64,000 bases of DNA from a virus: positions 1-64,000 of the IMG/VR virus record IMGVR_UViG_3300008262_000066; one strand, written 5' to 3'. Shown here piece by piece: positions 33,326 to 41,379 of the stretch. A model generated the notes under the pieces. It ran no database searches and was not told where the DNA came from. It worked only from the letters and a program-made list of their open reading frames with translations. A program made the position numbers and the translations under genes. Numbering within the stretch: position 1 is the first letter of the stretch; the number at the start of each line of letters is the position of its first letter.

Positions 33326-34228
33326 TTATTCTTCGTAGCTAGTGCTAGAACTAGCTTGGCGTGACCAACTTGGGTTAAGACCATTAATTTCTAAAATGTC
33401 ATCACGTATGTTCTGATTACGTTTTTCCGTATTCAATACCCTGCAAAAACTATTAGTTATAGCAGCCGTATAGTAAGCAAAAGGGTTTGCTGATTTTGCT
33501 TCATTGAAACGTAACCCAACATATGTTAGTTGTAGTATTGCCGAATTACGCATTTCGTCATTGTATGTATACCCACGCCAATTGAACTTCATTGCATATT
33601 TTTCGCACATCATAATATACATACGGGCAAGTTTGTTAGTGATAGTACCGTGATCCTTATTGAATTCACCGGTAGTCAAATCTCCTCGCCAATGACTTTT
33701 CCCGATACAGTTAAATGTATTGTTACTATCTAATCTAAAATGTTGAAATGGTGGAAAGTTAACTTTGACATGAACCATATCATCTACTTCTGCTTTAGTT
33801 GTAGTATCTTCTAAGTCAGCAAAAATCTCATCCAAATCCGGTTCTTCAAACTCAAAAATATCTTTTGCTGTTTTCTTTTTAATTGTTTTGCGAGGTTGTT
33901 TTGGTGCAACCGGTATGTGATCCCAAGTCATTACACGAAATACTAAATCAGTCGTTGGGATAGATTCCGGATTAACTGAATCTTTTGCCCCCGCTTCTAA
34001 GCTAAGACGGGTAGCCCTAGTTTCTTTTGCTAGTTGAATTGATTCTGGTTTGAATGCAAATTCTAAGCTTTCTTCAATCGTACTTTGTGGTATATCTACT
34101 ATAAAGTCGTATTTGTGATCGTTTTCTGGATCTAAGAATGTGCAATATGAATTTTTGCTTGAGTGGATTTCTTTAAGAATATCTTTGTTATTAAGATAAT
34201 TTACTGGTTTTTTGCTAGGTAAGCTCAT
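33326..34228 (-). CDS. gp55: Late sigma factor gp55-like, with a long N-terminal insertion
   Basis: Directs host RNA polymerase to late promoters. The start ATG (34228) has GGAG upstream. Both ends match gp55: NYLNNKDILKEI at residues 10-21 (T4: YNYVNNKELLQ), and the core from about 195 with KFNWRGYTYNDEMRNSAILQ, NPFAYYTAAITNSF and RVLNTEKRNQ. Between them lies about 150 residues not in T4 gp55, including PTTDLVFRVMTWDHIPVAP and an acidic stretch (EFEEPDLDEIFADLED), giving 300 aa against 185. It is the first gene of an operon with gp47, gp46 and a nuclease, behind a sigma70-like promoter. That fits early expression before the late genes it serves. Confidence 0.85.
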   Translation of the reverse strand: MSLPSKKPVNYLNNKDILKEIHSSKNSYCTFLDPENDHKYDFIVDIPQSTIEESLEFAFKPESIQLAKETRATRLSLEAGAKDSVNPESIPTTDLVFRVMTWDHIPVAPKQPRKTIKKKTAKDIFEFEEPDLDEIFADLEDTTTKAEVDDMVHVKVNFPPFQHFRLDSNNTFNCIGKSHWRGDLTTGEFNKDHGTITNKLARMYIMMCEKYAMKFNWRGYTYNDEMRNSAILQLTYVGLRFNEAKSANPFAYYTAAITNSFCRVLNTEKRNQNIRDDILEINGLNPSWSRQASSSTSYEE

Positions 34229-34252
34229 ATGACTCCGTTGTTATGATAAGCA

Positions 34253-34282
34253 ATTGTAACACAAATAGTTACTGGATTGCAA
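34253..34282 (-). promoter_or_regulatory. Sigma70-like promoter for the gp55 operon
   Basis: On the minus strand, TTGCAA (34277-34282) and TACAAT (34253-34258) are 18 bases apart and end 24 bases before the gp55 ATG. Host-type promoter, so early or middle expression is expected. Confidence 0.6.
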
Positions 34283-34315
34283 CCGAGATTGGTAAAAAAG
34301 GGGAATTTTTGCTAC

Positions 34316-34324
34316 GATAAATAT
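34316..34324 (+). promoter_or_regulatory. Candidate late promoter for the baseplate module
   Basis: GATAAATAT on the plus strand, 19 bases before the gp48 ATG. Confidence 0.55.
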
Positions 34325-34343
34325 ATTTAGTAAAGGTATAAAT

Positions 34344-35186
34344 ATGGCAGAATACAACGTTCCAGGGGCTACTGCGAATGCCCAAACACAGGGTGTCAAG
34401 CAAAGCCAACAAGGTTATAACCAGCAACCGGATTGGCGAGTACGTTTAAGTCTAGCCCCTGGTGCAAACTATCTGTACAATGTTGCATCAGATGGTGATA
34501 TATTAGCTCCGTTGTCTGCTACAAATGGGGTAATCTTTCCATACACACCGCAAATCAGTGTAGCATATAGAGCTAATTATGATCCTACAGATTTGACTCA
34601 TAGTAACTATAGATTATTCTTTTATAAAAATAGTGCAGTTGATGATATACAGATTACCGCAGATTTCACTGCACAAGATACAGGCGAAGCGTCATATGTC
34701 TTAGCCGTTATACACTTTTTCAAATCAGTTACTAAGATGTTTTATGGGTTAGATGATAATCCAAATGCAGGAACTCCTCCGCCATTATGTTATATAACTG
34801 GTTTAGGTCAGTATCAATTTAATAACCATCCATTGTTAGTTACTAGTTTTAATTATAGTTTACCAAATGATGTAGATTACATCAGAGCAGGTAGCACTGT
34901 TCAATATGCTGGACAAAATGTACAGTCGTATCAAAATAAAATCAAAAAATCTGGCTTCCTAGATTCGGTGTTAAGTAGATTACGCGGGTCAGGTTTAAAT
35001 AAAGGTGGTGTATCTACAGCACCTAAGTTTACTGCATTATCTAATAGTGAAGCTACATATATACCTACTAAAATTCAATTGAGTATTACATGTGTTCCTG
35101 TAGTATCACGGAATGATATTGCTAAAAACTTCAGTGTAGAAGAATATGCAAAAGGAACTTTACTTGCTAAGAAAGGTATTTGGTAA
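34344..35186 (+). CDS. gp48: Baseplate tail-tube cap protein, gp48-like
   Basis: 280 aa; start ATG 34344 with AAAGG upstream. In T4-type phages, gp48 and its relative gp54 cap the baseplate hub and start tail-tube polymerisation. Family-like features are WRVRLSLAPGANYLYN, IFPYTPQISVAYRANYDP, ATYIPTKIQLSI and the C-terminal FSVEEYAKGTLL. It is somewhat shorter than T4 gp48 (364 aa). It is the first gene of the plus-strand baseplate operon and its stop overlaps the gp53 start (TAATG). gp48 and gp54 are homologous, so the name could be either. Confidence 0.8.
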   Translation: MAEYNVPGATANAQTQGVKQSQQGYNQQPDWRVRLSLAPGANYLYNVASDGDILAPLSATNGVIFPYTPQISVAYRANYDPTDLTHSNYRLFFYKNSAVDDIQITADFTAQDTGEASYVLAVIHFFKSVTKMFYGLDDNPNAGTPPPLCYITGLGQYQFNNHPLLVTSFNYSLPNDVDYIRAGSTVQYAGQNVQSYQNKIKKSGFLDSVLSRLRGSGLNKGGVSTAPKFTALSNSEATYIPTKIQLSITCVPVVSRNDIAKNFSVEEYAKGTLLAKKGIW

Positions 35187-35488
35187 TGGCATCATATCCG
35201 CAAACTAGTCCATACTACTTAACTAGAACAGTTAATAACGAGTACCTAGACATAATGGTAGATACTCCTGTACCTAAATTAGCAACAGACACTTATTGGA
35301 CTATTACACAAACATACAATCTACGCCCGGACTTATTAGCATTTGACTTATACAATGATAGTAGATTGTGGTGGGTATTCTCACAGAGAAATCCAAACAA
35401 ATTAAAAGATCCTCTATTTGACTTTACTGTTGGAACTAGCATTTACTTGCCCCAAATTGGCACATTAAAATCAACATTAGGAATATAA
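35186..35488 (+). CDS. gp53: Baseplate wedge protein gp53-like
   Basis: 100 aa from ATG 35186, which overlaps the previous stop by one base; the TTG two codons upstream is not needed. The wedge core is recognisable: TYNLRPDLLAFDLYNDSRLWWVF, QRNPNKLKDPLFDF and GTSIYLPQ. It is about half the length of T4 gp53 (196 aa) and keeps only the conserved part. gp53 helps join wedges into the six-fold baseplate. Confidence 0.88.
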   Translation: MASYPQTSPYYLTRTVNNEYLDIMVDTPVPKLATDTYWTITQTYNLRPDLLAFDLYNDSRLWWVFSQRNPNKLKDPLFDFTVGTSIYLPQIGTLKSTLGI

Positions 35489-35489
35489 G

Positions 35490-37895
35490 ATGGCAGATGA
35501 TACAGAAGGATCAGCAGGTAGTACAATAAGCGGTAAAGCTGGTTCAGGAGAGAACACAGGATCGGCAGCAGTCGGCGCTAGTGATGGTAGAATGGATAAC
35601 CCACTTAGCAAATTTTCTAATTATACATATAGAATCACTATGTATATCATGGATGCTAAAAGCTATTCAAGTTATGTAATGGGTGATGAAAGTGCTAGTA
35701 GTAAGTTTAAAATTATAGCACAAAGCGGTGGCGTAAACGAAAATATACAAAACCGTGTAACCGGGATCCCGCTCGATTTGTACATTGACAATTTAACAAT
35801 ACAAACATTAACTGCAACACAATCTACATCCATCCCCAGCAACAGTTATAAGTTTAATTTTCAAATATTTGAACCATATGGATTTAGCTTCCCTACGCAA
35901 TTAGTAAAAGCTGCATTAGAGTTTCAAGCAAATAATCCTAACAGCAAAGATGTTATTACAGCGTTACGACAGCATTATATGTTAGAGATTAAGTTCTATG
36001 GGTATGACGGTGACGGTAAGCTAATAACTGATGTTGAAGGTGTATATAAACGTACATTCCCGGTCATGCTTACTAAGTTTAATTTCAAGTTAGATAATAA
36101 AGTAGTGACATATAATATTGAAGCTACACTAACTAATGAACAGATTGGTAAGAGTATGATACATAGTACAATACCGCAAACTCTTACAATTAAAGCAGAC
36201 ACTGTTATCAATGCTATTCAAGGTGCAGAAAATGATAGTGGGCAACCGGGCAAAATTCAAGGGTTGATGCAACAATTGAATAAAATACAACAGGATCTGA
36301 AAGACAGCGATAAGATAGAGTTGATGGATGTATATGAAGTTGAATTTGCACAGGAAGAAATTGGTGAAAGTGAGTTAGTAGGTGAATGGTATTTAAAAGA
36401 GAATTCACCCATGACACCAGTAAAAGATTCTACTGGTAGTAACGTTAGCGCGGCAGCCACGCAAAATTCTAAAAAGATAGATAAAAATATCAGAACTATA
36501 ACTTTTAACTCCGGTACATCTATTATAGCGGCAATAGATCAGATTATATCACAAAGTAAGTATATTGAAGATGCTGTAACTGAACATCCACGTGAAGAGG
36601 TTATAGCACCAAATGGTGGCAATGTAAAGGTAGATAAAAAAGAACCTAAGAAATTGAAATGGTATAATATTACTCCTCATATAAAACCGGGTGAGTGGGA
36701 TAATAAACGAAATGATTATCAATATACTATAAAATATGTCATACAAGAATATGAAATACCGTATGTAAGGTCTTTGTATATTAAAGAACTATCACCTTAT
36801 CCCGGACCACATAAGCGTTACAAGTATTGGTTAACTGGTCAAAACACAGAAATTATTAGTTATGATCAGGATTATAATATGTTGTATTTTACCGCAGCCG
36901 CTCTATCATCTGATGTAGCTACACCCAATAACAGTGTAAATAATACTGCACCAATTGTTAATCAACCTGGACAAAACGCAAACCCAACATCTAAGTTACC
37001 GGGATGGTTTGAGATTATCAATAGTGTCAAAACATTCTTGTATAGCCCGGGTGACCAATTGAAAGCTAGAATAAAGATATTAGGTGATCCTGATTATCTT
37101 ATGACTGCAACTGGTGGAGCAGTAGATATAATAACTAAAAAGCGTTACGGGAATGATTATAGTATCAACCCTAATAGTGGACAAGTATTCATTGAAGTAG
37201 ATTTCAAAGAAGGTGTTGATTACAACACATCAGATGGTCTATTAGAAATAAATGATGACATAAAATTTTGGGACTATCCTGATAGTATGAGTGAAGTTGA
37301 AGGTATGGCTTACCAAGTTATTCAAGTTACTAGTAATTTTAATAAAGGTTTGTTCACACAAGAGTTAAAAACCATAGTACCTCCCTTTAAAGGACCACAA
37401 ACAGGTGGTGGGGGAGAAAGAGAAGGTGCAGAAAGTCAATCGGCATCAGTAGAAAATACTGAAGGTCCAAACATTCCTGAATCAAGAGTACCAACAGAAA
37501 ACGTAGGCAAACTTGCAGATGAGACAGATAGTGAAAAATTTACACCCAAAGTTGCGGATGCAGGAAACCTAGATACCTCGTCTAGCAAATCGTCAGGAAC
37601 AGCACCTCCAGCTAAAAAATCATTAACTAATCCTGTGTCTGCTAGTGTACAAGCACCTACACCACAAGGACGACAAGTACAAGATGATGATGGTAGTTAT
37701 GATAGAAATGAAGAACAAAGATTAAAGGCTAGAGCCAATGCAACACAGTCGGTTGAAGAATCTGAAAGAAGAACTGCTGTTGCCGCAACCTATCAAAAGG
37801 TTCCTAAAGGTTCAAAAATAAAACAGGAAAGTAATGAAGGATTTATACCAACAAGTTTTAGAATTTTTGATCCATCAACGTACAAAAAGAAATAA
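35490..37895 (+). CDS. Probable baseplate hub protein (gp27-like position), 801 aa
   Basis: Begins one base after the gp53 stop. The N-terminal ~25 residues are Gly/Ser-rich. A beta-rich region follows (NYTYRITMYIMDAKSYSSYV, IDNLTIQTLTATQSTS, YKFNFQIFEPYGFSFPTQLV), then a domain with YEIPYVRSLYIKELSPYPGPHKRYKYWLTGQNTEI (split here across one segment). The last ~180 residues are low-complexity and charged. Position directly before the gp5-like spike suggests the hub ring on which the spike sits (gp27 in T4, 391 aa). It is twice as long, and no sequence homology to gp27 was established. Alternative: an unrelated structural protein specific to this phage group. Confidence 0.55.
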   Translation: MADDTEGSAGSTISGKAGSGENTGSAAVGASDGRMDNPLSKFSNYTYRITMYIMDAKSYSSYVMGDESASSKFKIIAQSGGVNENIQNRVTGIPLDLYIDNLTIQTLTATQSTSIPSNSYKFNFQIFEPYGFSFPTQLVKAALEFQANNPNSKDVITALRQHYMLEIKFYGYDGDGKLITDVEGVYKRTFPVMLTKFNFKLDNKVVTYNIEATLTNEQIGKSMIHSTIPQTLTIKADTVINAIQGAENDSGQPGKIQGLMQQLNKIQQDLKDSDKIELMDVYEVEFAQEEIGESELVGEWYLKENSPMTPVKDSTGSNVSAAATQNSKKIDKNIRTITFNSGTSIIAAIDQIISQSKYIEDAVTEHPREEVIAPNGGNVKVDKKEPKKLKWYNITPHIKPGEWDNKRNDYQYTIKYVIQEYEIPYVRSLYIKELSPYPGPHKRYKYWLTGQNTEIISYDQDYNMLYFTAAALSSDVATPNNSVNNTAPIVNQPGQNANPTSKLPGWFEIINSVKTFLYSPGDQLKARIKILGDPDYLMTATGGAVDIITKKRYGNDYSINPNSGQVFIEVDFKEGVDYNTSDGLLEINDDIKFWDYPDSMSEVEGMAYQVIQVTSNFNKGLFTQELKTIVPPFKGPQTGGGGEREGAESQSASVENTEGPNIPESRVPTENVGKLADETDSEKFTPKVADAGNLDTSSSKSSGTAPPAKKSLTNPVSASVQAPTPQGRQVQDDDGSYDRNEEQRLKARANATQSVEESERRTAVAATYQKVPKGSKIKQESNEGFIPTSFRIFDPSTYKKK

Positions 37896-37903
37896 GGTAA
37901 ACT

Positions 37904-37942
37904 ATGTCAGATAATTTAATTAAACATAGAGGCGGTAGATAA
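37904..37942 (+). other. 12-codon mini-ORF resembling the start of the following gp5-like gene
   Basis: ATG 37904 has AAGG six bases upstream and encodes MSDNLIKHRGGR, then TAA, two bases before the gp5-like ATG. That gene begins MTDNIFKLRGTT, so six residues are identical and three similar in phase. Probably a duplicated 5' end or a translated leader for coupling. Confidence 0.5.
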
Positions 37943-37944
37943 AC

Positions 37945-40863
37945 ATGACTGATAATATATTTAAACTTCGAGGGACTACACAAAGCTACACAGACGAACG
38001 CGGTGGTGCCGTATTATTATCAAGACCGGTTATAGGTATTGTTAAAAATAATATTGATCCAACACATACCGGTAAAATTGAAGTATACATTGCTAGGTTA
38101 AACGGGTATAACCAAGAGAATCCAGTTGGATGGGTTCCCGTAAGATACTTGAGTCCCTTTGGTGGTAGTACACAAAACACATCCAGCCCTGATGATGAAG
38201 GTAAATATAAAACAAATTCACATTCTTATGGGTTTTGGGCCACACCGCCCGACATCAACACGCAAGTACTATGTATATTTGCAAATGGTGATATCAACTT
38301 TGGCTATTACATAGGTGCTATACCAGGATCAGGCCTAACACATATGTTACCGGCAATTGGTTCAAGCGAAAAGATTGTAGCAAATAGCAAAGAATCAGAA
38401 TCATATGGTGGTGCAACACGTTTGCCTGTTACTGAAATTAATGATGTAAATTCTAAAAAAGATAACAATGAAATGTTTGTAGACCAGTCTAGGACTATTC
38501 ATAGTTATCAAGCAGCCATGCTAAACATACAAGGATTGATTAGAGATCCAGAACGAGGAACTATTAATAGCACTGCGGCAAGAGAAACACCTAGTGGCGT
38601 AATTGGACTATCATCACCCGGAAGACCTTATTATAAAGGTGGCTATACTGATGAGAATATTGAAGATGCTGTTAAGAATGAGGGTACACCTGCAGAGAAT
38701 TTTAAAATTGTAGGACGGAAAGGTGGTCATAGTCTCGTACTAGATGACGGAGACTTAACCGGTAAAGAACAACTAATTAGATTACGCTCTGGTACCGGAC
38801 ATCAAATACTAATGCACGACAAAGCTGAGACTATCTTTTTAATTCATGCTAATGGTAAGAGTTGGATTGAGATGGGCAAAGAAGGTACTATTGATATCTA
38901 CAATACAAATAGCACTAATATAAGAACACACGGTGATATTAATCTTCACGCTGAACGAGATATTAATATGTTTGCTAAAAGAAATTTCAACTTAAAAGCA
39001 GAACAGATTAACTTAGAAAGTACAAAAAATACATTACTAAGAGCGGGTAAAGACTATAATCAATATGTTGTAGGTAAGTATACAGTAAAAGTTGACGGTG
39101 CAATGAGTTTGAAAAGCAAAGGTGAAGCTAGTGTTGCAAGTGATGCTATCGCATATGTCAATGGTAAAAAAATTAATTTGAATACAGGATCAGCGGCACT
39201 AGTTCCTGACAAAGTTGAAGCAATCGCTGTTAAAAAACATGACGACACGTTGTACGATAAGAAAAAAGGATTTACCCCTGCACCAAATAAATTAGAAAGT
39301 ATCAACTCACGTGTACCCGCACATAGTCCATGGACTGGCGCAAACAAGGGTGTAGATGTGAAAGTAGATTTTAGTTCTGATAAAAACTTACCAGAAGACC
39401 CAAGCCCGTCAACAGCAGCCGCAAATAATGCAGCTCCTGATAGTCCACAGAGTCCTACTAACCCAGCTCTTGCAAGCACAGTACCTGCAGGTTCTGTTGG
39501 CGGAGAAGATCCAAATACTACTAGTGCATTGGTCAGTCAAACAGCAGTAAATGCCGCTAATACACCTGATCCGGGTGCCAATGCTATGGGAAGTTTTAAT
39601 CAGACACCTGATAATTTAGAAAAAGCAGGTATACTTAAACCAGGTGCAAGTGTAGTAGCAAACAAATTAATAGATCAAGGCAAGTCTTTTTCAGAAGCTA
39701 TGCCAGCAACATTATGGACAGGAAACGGGGCAACCGACTTCTCGTCTTATTTAAACAACACTTCATTGCAGTCAAGTATTCAATCATCGTTGTTAGGTGA
39801 CGCATCAGCATCATTGATTGGTGCAGGAATAATTAGTGGTGCAGAAAGTTTAACACAAACCGCTGGCTTGATTATGGCTGCTGCCGCATTAGGTGTGACA
39901 GCAGTATCAGGATTTGTTAACACTAGTTCGGGTAAAGGGACAGCAACTCCTGCTGATACTAATAGTACTATTGGACCAATTAACGATTTAGTTGCCAGTG
40001 GTAATTACGCTGCCAGAATGGCAGATCAAACTACTAGTGGTATTAATCCCACGTTATCAACTAATGGTTCAGCAAAAGGTGCAGTAGCTGGTACATTTGG
40101 TACAGTCACTGATGCATATAAACCTTTTAAAGCAGGTGTTCCTATTAATTTAGGTAAACAAAACACATTACCGAAATCACCGACAGCCGATCAAGTAACG
40201 TTAGCAGGTATACCGGGTGGACTCTCTGCTACTAGTAACTTAGTAGACATTTCTGTATTACTAGCAAGTATAACTAAATCTAAAGAATTGCAAGCTTTGG
40301 CCGACAACGCGGCAGGATTACCCACTACAATAAATACTGATCTCATTCGTATACGATTAGCAGCCGGACAGACTAATTTAGAAAAATTAGCATTGAATGG
40401 ATTAACGCATGAACAAATCGTTAGATTGTATAGCGCAGTAAGTGCGTTAACAAATGGATCTTCTATTACCATTCAATTACCAACAGTTGGAGTTAATACA
40501 ACTAGTGCTAGTGATTTGGCTCTTAAGATACAGACTGAACAGTTGATTGATCCTGACGCAAAACCTTCTGCTCAACAATTAGTAGATTCTAATAACACAA
40601 ATAATATAGTAACTATTAACACAACAAATGAACCAGCATTGTCAAGAGCTATCATTGAAGCTACGATATTGACTCTTTCAACTGAAGAAACTAAGTATCA
40701 AACAAGAAAAACTAGACTTAAAGACGAGTATGATTACGCTAAAACTACGTACGGCCCTGATGCAACAGAAACAGTAACTGCATACGATAATTACAAAACA
40801 ATTATCAAACAGATAACTGCGGTTCAGACTCAGGTCTTGGATTTGATGAAAAAACTAAACTAA
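37945..40863 (+). CDS. gp5: Central baseplate spike protein, gp5/VgrG-like, without lysozyme domain
   Basis: 972 aa. The tail spike that pierces the outer membrane. Residues ~28-130 form an OB-fold-like domain (PVIGIVKNNIDPTHTGKIEVYI, GWVPVRYLSPF, GFWATPPDINTQVLCIF, GYYIGAIPG). Residues ~250-400 look like the start of a triple beta-helix (GHSLVLDDGD, IRLRSGTGHQILMHD, SWIEMGKEGTIDIYN, INLHAERDINMFAKRN). The lysozyme domain present in T4 gp5 between these is absent. The C-terminal ~500 residues are Ala/Ser/Thr-rich with helical ends and are unlike T4. The nearest ribosome-site-like sequence (GAGG) is rather far upstream, and a mini-ORF precedes it, so translational coupling is possible. Confidence 0.82.
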   Translation: MTDNIFKLRGTTQSYTDERGGAVLLSRPVIGIVKNNIDPTHTGKIEVYIARLNGYNQENPVGWVPVRYLSPFGGSTQNTSSPDDEGKYKTNSHSYGFWATPPDINTQVLCIFANGDINFGYYIGAIPGSGLTHMLPAIGSSEKIVANSKESESYGGATRLPVTEINDVNSKKDNNEMFVDQSRTIHSYQAAMLNIQGLIRDPERGTINSTAARETPSGVIGLSSPGRPYYKGGYTDENIEDAVKNEGTPAENFKIVGRKGGHSLVLDDGDLTGKEQLIRLRSGTGHQILMHDKAETIFLIHANGKSWIEMGKEGTIDIYNTNSTNIRTHGDINLHAERDINMFAKRNFNLKAEQINLESTKNTLLRAGKDYNQYVVGKYTVKVDGAMSLKSKGEASVASDAIAYVNGKKINLNTGSAALVPDKVEAIAVKKHDDTLYDKKKGFTPAPNKLESINSRVPAHSPWTGANKGVDVKVDFSSDKNLPEDPSPSTAAANNAAPDSPQSPTNPALASTVPAGSVGGEDPNTTSALVSQTAVNAANTPDPGANAMGSFNQTPDNLEKAGILKPGASVVANKLIDQGKSFSEAMPATLWTGNGATDFSSYLNNTSLQSSIQSSLLGDASASLIGAGIISGAESLTQTAGLIMAAAALGVTAVSGFVNTSSGKGTATPADTNSTIGPINDLVASGNYAARMADQTTSGINPTLSTNGSAKGAVAGTFGTVTDAYKPFKAGVPINLGKQNTLPKSPTADQVTLAGIPGGLSATSNLVDISVLLASITKSKELQALADNAAGLPTTINTDLIRIRLAAGQTNLEKLALNGLTHEQIVRLYSAVSALTNGSSITIQLPTVGVNTTSASDLALKIQTEQLIDPDAKPSAQQLVDSNNTNNIVTINTTNEPALSRAIIEATILTLSTEETKYQTRKTRLKDEYDYAKTTYGPDATETVTAYDNYKTIIKQITAVQTQVLDLMKKLN

Positions 40864-40882
40864 ATACTATATAGGATAAAAT

Positions 40883-41332
40883 ATGGCAGTATATATAGGA
40901 TTCAGCACACAACGTTTCAATTTACCTAGAAACGAGAGTATTACTGTTGGTGTCGATGGTGGTTCGGGCAGTTTGACACAACCTATTCAAATTGGTAAGA
41001 AGTTTAGATTAATAGATGAGCAACTTATCCTACAAGATTTTATAAATGCTTTAAATATCCCACAAGGTACAAAGCCGGGTAAGCCTAGTTACGGTACAAC
41101 TATCTGGACATTTGTATTTGAACCCAACACTCCTGACATGCAGTTCCAGTTAGAAAATGAGATACGTAGGGTAGCAACACAAGACCCTAGATTGATTCTT
41201 AATTCAGTAATATCGTACCCGCAAGAAAACGGCATATTGATTGAAGTTGAAGTAGCCGTAAGCCCCTTTAATAACGCCGGACAGCTACAGATTTTCTTTG
41301 ACCAGCAATCTAACTCGGCGTCATTAGTCTAA
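40883..41332 (+). CDS. gp25: Baseplate wedge protein gp25-like
   Basis: 149 aa; ATG 40883 with TAGGAT upstream. Recognisable GPW_gp25 family: LILQDFINALNIPQGTKPGKPSYGTTIW, LENEIRRVATQDPRL and ILIEVEVAVSPFN. Close to the T4 length (132 aa). gp25 nucleates sheath assembly at the baseplate. Followed by a candidate late promoter and gp6. Confidence 0.93.
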   Translation: MAVYIGFSTQRFNLPRNESITVGVDGGSGSLTQPIQIGKKFRLIDEQLILQDFINALNIPQGTKPGKPSYGTTIWTFVFEPNTPDMQFQLENEIRRVATQDPRLILNSVISYPQENGILIEVEVAVSPFNNAGQLQIFFDQQSNSASLV

Positions 41333-41352
41333 AAATACGGTTTTTTCTTTGT

Positions 41353-41361
41353 GATAAATAC
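41353..41361 (+). promoter_or_regulatory. Candidate late promoter for gp6 and the giant gene
   Basis: GATAAATAC on the plus strand, 18 bases before the gp6 ATG, in the 47-base gap after gp25. Confidence 0.55.
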
Positions 41362-41379
41362 ATAAAAGAGAAACAGTAT

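Noticed and set aside
36257-36460. Minus-strand frames inside the hub gene, and many others opposite the virion genes
   Set aside because: No ribosome sites, no recognisable protein families, and they lie wholly within well-supported genes on the other strand.
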